Below, one piece after another: positions 6,396 through 11,686 of a stretch of DNA of 12,691 nucleotides; within the stretch, counting starts at the first letter, position 1; each line of letters begins with the position of its first letter. Made by a program: the position numbers and the translations under genes. The notes below the pieces were generated by a model. That model saw only the letters and a list, made by a program, of their open reading frames with translations, did no database searches and had not been told where the DNA came from. This stretch comes from Desulfosalsimonas sp041685965 (GTDB lineage Bacteria; Desulfobacterota; Desulfobacteria; Desulfobacterales; Desulfosalsimonadaceae). The stretch spans positions 1-12,691 of the forward strand of contig JAWLEU010000053.1 of the NCBI GenBank assembly GCA_041685965.1, in the 5' to 3' direction.

Positions 6396-7664
6396 CTAAA
6401 GCCGCTGGATCAGGTAGATATAAGCGGGCAGGCGGCAGAGGGTTTTAAATTCGTTAAAACGCGTCAGCATCCGGTTTTTATCCCCGATTTGCTCAAGCGG
6501 TGAAAGATACACCGCGCCTTTTGGATAAAAGCGCGCAAGCCTGTTGCGGGTCAGCTCGAGAATCGATGGCAGGTGGGCGTCGGGCAGTCGGTCGCCTATG
6601 ACGAAATTGGCGGTTATCTCCACGTTTTCGTATCTGCGGTTTACCTCCAGCATCCTGTCGAATGCATCAGCCACTTTTTCCGCGTTCAGTGGTTTTCTAA
6701 GGACTGAAAGCGTATTTGAATCACCGGATTCCAGTCCCAGGTTTATAAATGTTGAAAACGGAAGGCTGTTTAGTTCCTCAAAAAGGCTTTCGTGTGCCGC
6801 CAGCATTGAATCCGCGCTTCCGAAGAAAAAAAGCCGGGGCCCTTTCATAAAGGATTTTTCGATCTCAAGTATCTCCCATGCTTTGCGGGCTGCAAAGCAG
6901 ATCATCTCTCTGCCCGCGTGCAGGGCATCGTGCTGGCCGAGAAAAACAGAATTGTAATTGATCAGGTCCCTGTCGTAAAACTGTTTCAGTGACTCGAGCT
7001 GATCTGTCACGCTGCTGCGGGAGCGCACTGAAAAGCCCCGGCCTGTTTTTACGCGGCAGAAACCGCAGTTGTAAAGGCACCCGTCTGCAATTGTCACGGG
7101 AACGACGTCATATTCCACGTGCCGGGTGTCTGGAGGGAGCACTGTTACCATTCCGCCGATGATTTCGTGCAGACGCCCACCGCGCTGCCCGAGTTTTTCC
7201 GGCGTCATTTCCCGGACCCTGGCGAGAAAAGACTGCTCGGCGTCTGAAAGCCCCGCAGGGTCAATATTTTCTATTTGCCGCCGCAGCCGGTGCCACGCGG
7301 TGAAAGCCTCTTTCACCTCGCTTCTTTGAAAGGCATTTTCCCCGAAAACCGCATTGGTCTGATAGGGCAGGCATGGGATGTAGTATTCACCGGTATAGTT
7401 GAATGCACCGGCATATCCCCCTGCTGAAAAATACTGCCAGTCTCCTCCTGCGGTGCGTTTTAACCATTCAGCAGACGTAAGCCAGTCCCCGCTGCGGCCC
7501 TGTATGGTCTTGATTTCGCCGTTTCTGTTGAATCCGAAAATATGGGTTTGGGTGCGGATTTCTCCGTAAAGGCCGTAGCGCATGGGGCAGCTTATTTTTA
7601 TGTATTCGCAGGCCCCCTGTTTTTCAGGTATTACCGCAATCCTGTTTTCTGTTTGTGTTGTCAT
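6396..7664 (-). CDS. Radical SAM protein of unknown function
   Basis: The 422-residue protein has the CX3CX2C cluster motif of radical SAM enzymes (C196, C200, C203; GCLYNCGFC) and a later GLESGDSNTLSVLRKPL segment. That segment resembles the SAM-contact region of Elp3/MiaB-like radical SAM enzymes. The N-terminal 190 residues are unlike common families and contain extra cysteines (C19, C26, C98). The C-terminus has no obvious accessory cluster domain. The substrate cannot be told from sequence. It lies 15 bases behind a Mth938-fold gene, probably in one transcript. The Shine-Dalgarno is weak, so coupling to the upstream gene is plausible. It converges with hypD. Confidence 0.85.
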   Translation of the reverse strand: MTTQTENRIAVIPEKQGACEYIKISCPMRYGLYGEIRTQTHIFGFNRNGEIKTIQGRSGDWLTSAEWLKRTAGGDWQYFSAGGYAGAFNYTGEYYIPCLPYQTNAVFGENAFQRSEVKEAFTAWHRLRRQIENIDPAGLSDAEQSFLARVREMTPEKLGQRGGRLHEIIGGMVTVLPPDTRHVEYDVVPVTIADGCLYNCGFCRVKTGRGFSVRSRSSVTDQLESLKQFYDRDLINYNSVFLGQHDALHAGREMICFAARKAWEILEIEKSFMKGPRLFFFGSADSMLAAHESLFEELNSLPFSTFINLGLESGDSNTLSVLRKPLNAEKVADAFDRMLEVNRRYENVEITANFVIGDRLPDAHLPSILELTRNRLARFYPKGAVYLSPLEQIGDKNRMLTRFNEFKTLCRLPAYIYLIQRL

Positions 7665-7679
7665 CTGTTAAATTGCTGT

Positions 7680-8024
7680 TCAGCAGGTCAGGTGAAAACC
7701 TGCAGCAATGTTTTTACCTTCCCGCCCGAGGCGGTTGAATTCTTTTGCAGCCTCTTCAGTGGGCTTTAATATAAGTTGTATGCCCTTTTTTTCCAGTTCC
7801 TTTTCCACCTGCGGATCAGGTTTCATCTGGCCCGGGCTGCCCTGGCCGAGCACCAGGATTTCGGGCTCGGCCCCAGTGATGTCAGACAGGTCTTCGATGG
7901 TGACTGTATGTCCGCTTTTCCGCCGCCAGTCAGGTTTTACCTCATTGTTTATTATTTTTAAATCCTGTCTGTATGTAGTTCCGTCAATGCGCATGCTGCC
8001 GAAGCGATAGTCCTCAATGCGCAT
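7680..8024 (-). CDS. Mth938-like domain protein (DUF498/NDUFAF3 family)
   Basis: This single-domain protein of 114 residues matches the Mth938 family from end to end. It has a RFGSMRIDGTTY start, a central ILVLGQGSPGQMKP segment like the family's G-x-G loop, and a closing region that predicts a thiol- or nucleotide-like pocket (KPTEEAAKEFNRL). The biochemical role of bacterial members is not settled; the eukaryotic relative NDUFAF3 assists complex I assembly. The start is supported by AAGGAG eight bases upstream. It is the first gene of a likely two-gene unit with the radical SAM gene at 6396-7664. Confidence 0.85.
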   Translation of the reverse strand: MRIEDYRFGSMRIDGTTYRQDLKIINNEVKPDWRRKSGHTVTIEDLSDITGAEPEILVLGQGSPGQMKPDPQVEKELEKKGIQLILKPTEEAAKEFNRLGREGKNIAAGFHLTC

Positions 8025-8066
8025 GGTTCAGGCTCCTTTTTTTTAATAAACCATTGATTGCAGTGT

Positions 8067-8091
8067 AAAAATTTGGCGTATGCCGGCGCCA
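8067..8091 (-). terminator. Candidate terminator of the 8128-8709 gene
   Basis: CGCCA (8087-8091) and TGGCG (8074-8078) form a five-base stem around an eight-base loop. On the minus strand they are followed by AAATTTTT. It lies about 37 bases after the stop of the upstream gene and ahead of the Mth938 gene, so it would separate the two units. The stem is short. Confidence 0.4.
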
Positions 8092-8127
8092 GATTGTTTT
8101 TTAGTCCCTGCCCCTGGGGGCTCGGGT

Positions 8128-8709
8128 TTATTCCCCGCCGGTGATTCCGGCAAATCGCACTGTCAGGTTTATGTTTATATTTAGCCCTCCCTGGGCGGAT
8201 ACTTCGTCCACAAGTCTGCCTACAACGGCCTGGAGGTTTTCTTCGGATTTCGCTGAGCTGGCTGCGGAGGTCGATTTTTTTACAGTGCGTGTTGCAGGCG
8301 CAGGCTTGCGGCCTCGCTTTGACGGCTGCTTGGTGGCCTGGTTTTTAAGACGCGCGGCTTTTACGAATTTTTTCACTTCCGGGTGGTCAGCGACTATCTG
8401 TTCGAGGGTATATCTGTTCTTGCCGGTTTTGCGGGTGAGGTCGTATAATGCTTCAGGCGGCAGGGCCGCGGCTTCCGGCACCAGGCTGTAGGTGTAGCCC
8501 TTGTTGGTTCTCTTCTTGCGTATAAAAAACCCGAGATCGCATTTTTCGTTGTTGCTCAGCTTGGCAAGAATGCTTGCAATATCCTGGATTTTAATGTTTT
8601 TGCCTGATCCATCGGCCACCTTCTGGGTGATTTCAGGAGACCGCATTTCCTCGCCGGTTCGCAGGGCGTCGATGATAAATTCGCTGTTTGTCTTTTTTTC
8701 CCTTTCCAT
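8128..8709 (-). CDS. Unrecognised putative DNA-binding protein, winged-helix-like with AT-hook-like linker
   Basis: I do not recognise this 193-residue protein. Residues about 8-78 have the helix pattern of a winged-helix module: two or three helices (SEFIIDALRT, SPEITQKVAD, IQDIASILAKL), then a strand-rich end with YTYSLVP. Residues 98-122 are charged and helical. Residues 126-155 are a basic, Ala/Ser/Thr/Pro-rich linker that contains KRGRKP (131-136), like the core of an AT-hook. The last 30 residues are a compact hydrophobic segment (VGRLVDEVSA, then NININLTVRF) that could oligomerise. A nucleoid-associated or transcription factor role is inferred. The gene stands alone with a perfect-consensus promoter overlapped by a 19-bp palindrome. 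AAGG lies about ten bases before the ATG. Confidence 0.75.
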   Translation of the reverse strand: MEREKKTNSEFIIDALRTGEEMRSPEITQKVADGSGKNIKIQDIASILAKLSNNEKCDLGFFIRKKRTNKGYTYSLVPEAAALPPEALYDLTRKTGKNRYTLEQIVADHPEVKKFVKAARLKNQATKQPSKRGRKPAPATRTVKKSTSAASSAKSEENLQAVVGRLVDEVSAQGGLNININLTVRFAGITGGE

Positions 8710-8798
8710 GGCTGTTTTTCCTTTTCTTCTATGATTTGCCGGAAATCACGTTCAGTCAAAATCAGAAATTAGAATTTTATTTCCTGTGTAAGTTCTCA

Positions 8799-8817
8799 TA
8801 TAATTAATCTAATTATA
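8799..8817. promoter_or_regulatory. 19-bp palindromic operator over the -10 region
   Basis: TATAATTA (8799-8806), ATC, TAATTATA (8810-8817) is a perfect eight-base inverted repeat. It covers the -10 hexamer and the predicted start of the promoter for the 8128-8709 gene, the usual place for a repressor site. Because that gene product looks DNA-binding and has an AT-hook-like motif, autoregulation is a natural guess. Confidence 0.5.
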
Positions 8818-8840
8818 ACGCAACAATATAAAATTGTCAA
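8812..8840 (-). promoter_or_regulatory. Perfect consensus sigma-70 promoter
   Basis: The minus strand reads TTGACA, 17 bases, TATAAT: 12 of 12 consensus positions with ideal spacing. The predicted start is near 8805, leaving a leader of about 95 nt before the ATG at 8709. A promoter this strong normally needs repression, which fits the overlapping palindrome at 8799-8817. Confidence 0.85.
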
Positions 8841-8908
8841 CTGAGGTATTTATTTATTTCCGGATGGTTATCCATGATTCTCGGTATATTTCTTTTATAC
8901 GATTTTTT

Positions 8909-8936
8909 TTCGATTAACTTATCTATTTTAATCGAA
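8909..8936. repeat. AT-rich inverted repeat
   Basis: TTCGATTA (8909-8916) and TAATCGAA (8929-8936) are perfect eight-base inverted arms with 12 bases between them. No T-run follows on either strand in the right place, so it is not a terminator. It sits 70-95 bases upstream of the promoter at 8812-8840 and could be a further binding site for a regulator of that gene. Confidence 0.35.
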
Positions 8937-8955
8937 TTGCAGCATCCTAAGAAGG

Positions 8956-8991
8956 CCGGTTGTTTGCACTTGACAGGCTTTTGCCAACCGG
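8956..8991 (-). repeat. Hairpin behind the doubtful ORF 8996-9265
   Basis: CCGGTTG (8956-8962) pairs with CAACCGG (8985-8991) around 22 bases that themselves hold GGC/GCC. On the minus strand it begins about four bases after the TAA of the short ORF and is followed only by a weak pyrimidine run, so termination is uncertain. Confidence 0.3.
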
Positions 8992-8995
8992 AGTA

Positions 8996-9265
8996 TTAAC
9001 TGGTTCCGGCACCCGGCAGGTAGAACTTTCCGGCTTCCGGGCACATATCCATGCAGGGATGAAAATATGAACCCGGCAGGCAGATTCCGGTCAGTACGGC
9101 TTGATCCAGGTTTGTCATATACACGGGAGGCCAGGACAGCAAGGTTATAAAGCTGGACAAAGCGGGGAGGGCGGTTGATTTTGCCGAATCAGAGGTGATA
9201 TCCCTTGTCTCCAGGGCCGAGACCAGGAAGAACATGATAGCCGGGATACATGAACCCGCGAGCAT
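8996..9265 (-). CDS. Doubtful small ORF, 89 residues, possible gene remnant
   Basis: I recognise no family. The reading frame is open from just inside the 3' end of the octaheme cytochrome gene to 8996, and the ATG is at 9265. Codon use resembles the neighbouring genes: mostly G or C in third position, and CTG is the main leucine codon. Two hydrophobic stretches (residues about 4-18 and 31-51) could be membrane segments. Against it, there is no good Shine-Dalgarno, no conserved motif and few charged residues. A direct repeat, ACCCGGCAGG, occurs twice in it, near 9009 and 9070. It may be the surviving 3' part of a lost gene that once followed the cytochrome. The rest of the 8841-9290 stretch holds only the inverted repeats listed. 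Confidence 0.25.
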   Translation of the reverse strand: MLAGSCIPAIMFFLVSALETRDITSDSAKSTALPALSSFITLLSWPPVYMTNLDQAVLTGICLPGSYFHPCMDMCPEAGKFYLPGAGTS

Positions 9266-9290
9266 GCAAATCCCGTCACGGCTCTCCGGA

Positions 9291-10796
9291 TTATTTGCTG
9301 CCTGTCTTTAATTCAAGCAGATCAGCCATTTCGTGGATATTGCGCGTGAGATACCACCTGCCCTGGGCGAATACACCGTAATCAGCACCCCCCATTGCAG
9401 AGGCGAACCTGGTGGAGTTGGCGTAAAACAGCCAGTTTTCCGTCCACATGCGTTCGATTGTTTCATCAAACGGGCTGCCGCCCTGAAAAGGCCCCTGTGC
9501 AACGCCGCTTTCCCAGGCCTCCTGTATAATTTGCGTGGCGGTAAGGGTCTGGGCGTTGGTTTCCTCTATGGTGTTTTCAAGGCGGCGGAAATGCCCCTTC
9601 ACCCATCCGCCGCTGTGGCATCCCCTGCATGCCTGCTGCATTGTCCGGTTGCGCTCATCCATGGTTTCCTCTGATATTAGAAAATCCGCGGCAGGAGTTC
9701 CGTCAAGTGCCGTGGGCAGGGCAAGGCCGTCTTTGTTTTCTATTTTTGTGGTATCAGCGGATTCGGGATGTGCATGGGCATATGGCAGGCCGAAAATGCG
9801 CCATGCAAGCCTGTCGTTCATCCTGTGAGTCCTTTCAGACACCACCTGTCCGTCTTTTGCCGTAAGCAGGCTTACGTGGCAGGTGGCGCATGTGGGTGCC
9901 TCCAGGTCTTCTCCGAGCGTCCAGGGCACGGCTGAAAAGTTCCATTCGTCAGAGTTTTTCTGCGCGTTGTATATGTTTCCGTGCTTGCTTACGCTGTAGA
10001 CCTTGTAGGCAGGCACATCCGGGCCCTTGTGGCATTGCGAGCATGTTTCGGGCTTTCTTGCGGTTTCAATCGCAAACCTGTGACGTGGATGGCAGGAAGC
10101 GCAGCTGCCCTTGCTTTTGTCAGGGTTGATCCGTCCTACTCCCTGGTTCGGCCATCCCCGGATGACCGGAAAATCCATCGGACCCATGGATGTTTCGCGT
10201 TCTTCGGTGTTTTCCACCTCCAGCCGGGTTCCGTGGCAGAACAGGCAGGAGTCCGCATCTGTTTGGTCAGAAGGGGTGTCTTGTTTGAGCTTCATATCCT
10301 CAAATTTAAGAGGTCCTGCTGCAGCGGTTACAAGTTGTTGGTATACTTCATTGTCTTCCAGGTTTCCGTGGGCCTGTGACATGATGTTATCAGAGTACTG
10401 CTTTCTTTCTGCAGGATGGCACACAGCGCAGTCATCCGGGGTTACAACAGTGTGTACGCGACTGCCTGCATGGTCAAAGCTGTCTGCGTGATCTTCGGGC
10501 TGGAGAGTATGGCACTCAGCGCACCCTACCACGGAACCGGAAAGATCTTCGGAGAGGCTTTCAAATGATACTCTTCTGCCGAGTTCAGGTTCTTCCATGG
10601 CCTGATCCGGGGTGGTCTGCGACATGCGGCTGTTTTTCCAGTCAGAGACAATCGCAGGAGTTGCCGACTCATGACATCCGAGGCATTGCCGGCTTTTTTG
10701 GCTTATTTTTTCATTGTCCTGATCCGCGAAAGCAGCGGAGAAGATAAAAACACCCAGCAGGCCCGTCACTGCTGCAACCCGCACCAATCCGTTCAT
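9291..10796 (-). CDS. Secreted octaheme cytochrome c of the hydroxylamine oxidoreductase (HAO) family
   Basis: The 501-residue product begins with a signal peptide (hydrophobic 5-22, likely cleavage after AFA at 24), so it is exported to the periplasm. It has eight CXXCH haem motifs, with first cysteines at 38, 92, 123, 184, 232, 252, 303 and 390. Spacing and the C-terminal segment STRFASAMGGADYGVF match the HAO-like octaheme family. Relatives in anaerobes that lack the catalytic crosslinking tyrosine act as nitrite or hydroxylamine reductases making ammonium, whereas nitrifier HAO oxidises hydroxylamine. In this organism a reductive or detoxifying role is likelier. No CXXCK motif is present, so it is not an NrfA- or TvNiR-type enzyme. 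No NapC/NrfH-type quinol partner lies beside it. The ATG has AGGGAG six bases upstream, and a sigma-70-like promoter with a palindrome precedes it. Confidence 0.85.
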   Translation of the reverse strand: MNGLVRVAAVTGLLGVFIFSAAFADQDNEKISQKSRQCLGCHESATPAIVSDWKNSRMSQTTPDQAMEEPELGRRVSFESLSEDLSGSVVGCAECHTLQPEDHADSFDHAGSRVHTVVTPDDCAVCHPAERKQYSDNIMSQAHGNLEDNEVYQQLVTAAAGPLKFEDMKLKQDTPSDQTDADSCLFCHGTRLEVENTEERETSMGPMDFPVIRGWPNQGVGRINPDKSKGSCASCHPRHRFAIETARKPETCSQCHKGPDVPAYKVYSVSKHGNIYNAQKNSDEWNFSAVPWTLGEDLEAPTCATCHVSLLTAKDGQVVSERTHRMNDRLAWRIFGLPYAHAHPESADTTKIENKDGLALPTALDGTPAADFLISEETMDERNRTMQQACRGCHSGGWVKGHFRRLENTIEETNAQTLTATQIIQEAWESGVAQGPFQGGSPFDETIERMWTENWLFYANSTRFASAMGGADYGVFAQGRWYLTRNIHEMADLLELKTGSK

Positions 10797-10860
10797 GGCA
10801 GTCTCCCTATTGCTTCGGGTTTTTAATGGTTACAATAACGCCGGAAACAGAAACATGATT

Positions 10861-10889
10861 ATAATACAACTTTTTTAGCAGATTGTAAA
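10861..10889 (-). promoter_or_regulatory. Sigma-70-like promoter of the octaheme cytochrome gene
   Basis: The minus strand reads TTTACA, 17 bases, TATTAT, with five of six matches in each element. A TATAAT lies three bases further on and could serve instead. The leader to the ATG at 10796 is about 60 nt. Confidence 0.6.
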
Positions 10890-10900
10890 TTCGGTTTACA
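10884..10900. promoter_or_regulatory. TGTAAA-N5-TTTACA palindrome over the -35 element
   Basis: TGTAAATTCGGTTTACA is a perfect six-base inverted repeat with five bases between the arms, and its lower arm is the -35 hexamer of the cytochrome promoter. Its position fits a repressor site, or an activator binding at -35. It does not match the FNR/DNR (TTGAT-N4-ATCAA) or NsrR patterns I know, so the regulator is unknown. Confidence 0.45.
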
Positions 10901-10975
10901 GCAGTTGCGTGTGTAAGGCGGGCAGGCGGATTAAACCCTGATTTATTCGTTTAAGCCGGTAAATCGGGGTCGGGT

Positions 10976-11022
10976 TCGGTATCGGTATCGGGTTCGATTA
11001 ACGATCCCTATACCGATACCGA
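10976..11022. repeat. Long intergenic palindrome with GGTATC tandem units
   Basis: TCGGTATCGGTAT (10976-10988) pairs perfectly with ATACCGATACCGA (11010-11022). After one mismatch GGG pairs with CCC, and after another TCG pairs with CGA around ATTAA. Each arm contains a tandem repeat of GGTATC or its complement, and GGGTTCG occurs on both sides of the left arm. It lies 48 bases behind the superoxide reductase stop. A short T-run follows only on the plus strand, where there is no gene to terminate. It looks like a dispersed palindromic repeat or a 3'-end-protecting mRNA hairpin. Confidence 0.6.
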
Positions 11023-11070
11023 TTTTAAATTTGGTTTTGCAGTTTCTGTAAGGGTTGCCTTGAGAAACAG

Positions 11071-11463
11071 CTACGAAACTTTAACCTGGGCCTGATTTTC
11101 CCAGAGTCCGTGTATGTTGCAGTAAATGGAGGCAAGCAGGGTTCCGGGCTTGTTGATCTTAAGCCTGGCGGTCACCTTTGGCTCCGTGTAAACAGGACCC
11201 TTGTTTGCTCCTTCAGCGCATTCGCCGTGGGCGTTGAACTCGTAGCTGCCTACTTCGTAGGCAAACTTGTCGCTGTCAGGCTTGAAATATACCCGGATCC
11301 AGCGTATATGGTGTTCGGTTGTGTTCGGGTGCCCGATTTCCTTGCCTATGGATACGTTGATGTCAAAAGGCTCGTCAGCCTTGACACTGTCCGGGCACTC
11401 AATTGCGGGCACATGCTTTTCGTTCTTCCAGTCGCCGGTCTGGAAAAGTTCTCCCATTTTCAT
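11071..11463 (-). CDS. Class II superoxide reductase (neelaredoxin/desulfoferrodoxin catalytic domain)
   Basis: This enzyme reduces superoxide to hydrogen peroxide in the cytoplasm of anaerobes without making oxygen, using electrons usually supplied by rubredoxin. The 130-residue protein is the single-domain class II form: it has no N-terminal desulforedoxin iron site. All catalytic iron ligands are visible: H17, H45, H51, C115 and H118 (CNIHGLW), and E15 of the flexible EKH motif that serves as sixth ligand in the resting state. The start is supported by AAGGAGG eight bases before the ATG. It has its own promoter at 11577-11605 and a leader of about 105 nt with a hairpin. No rubredoxin gene adjoins it. 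Confidence 0.93.
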   Translation of the reverse strand: MKMGELFQTGDWKNEKHVPAIECPDSVKADEPFDINVSIGKEIGHPNTTEHHIRWIRVYFKPDSDKFAYEVGSYEFNAHGECAEGANKGPVYTEPKVTARLKINKPGTLLASIYCNIHGLWENQAQVKVS

Positions 11464-11504
11464 TACAAAATCCTCCTTCTTGATTCGGGTTTATTTTATA
11501 GTTT

Positions 11505-11539
11505 TTTCCCCGGAAAATATTGTTCCGAATTCCGGGAAA
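11505..11539 (-). promoter_or_regulatory. Hairpin in the superoxide reductase leader
   Basis: In the predicted 5' leader UUUCCCGGAA (11539-11530) pairs with UUCCGGGGAAA (11515-11505), with one bulged base. It is followed by As, not Us, so it is not a terminator. It could influence mRNA stability or translation of the superoxide reductase. Confidence 0.3.
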
Positions 11540-11574
11540 TCGCCTGGAGCCGGTTGTTGATGATAAAGCCAGAA

Positions 11575-11588
11575 GTATTTTAAAATAC
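11575..11588. promoter_or_regulatory. Perfect 14-bp palindrome over the -10 of the superoxide reductase promoter
   Basis: GTATTTTAAAATAC is fully self-complementary and contains the -10 hexamer TAAAAT of the promoter at 11577-11605. Its location is that of a repressor site. It is not a clear PerR box (TTATAAT-N-ATTATAA), though it has similar AT character. Confidence 0.4.
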
Positions 11589-11605
11589 GGGGCAAATCAT
11601 ATCAA
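11577..11605 (-). promoter_or_regulatory. Sigma-70-like promoter of the superoxide reductase gene
   Basis: The minus strand reads TTGATA, 17 bases, TAAAAT, with five of six matches in each element. The predicted start is near 11570. It lies downstream of the flavoprotein reductase stop at 11687, so the superoxide reductase need not depend on readthrough from that gene. Confidence 0.6.
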
Positions 11606-11686
11606 TCCGGAAAACACAGTATTTACGTACATAAAAACCCCTACCGTGCTCTACTGTATTTCTACTTACGATACGGGTTCCCGATT

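Noticed and set aside
8970..9000. TTGACA-N18-TATTAA on the plus strand as a promoter
   Set aside because: The -10 is a weak match, the spacing is long, and no plus-strand gene follows.
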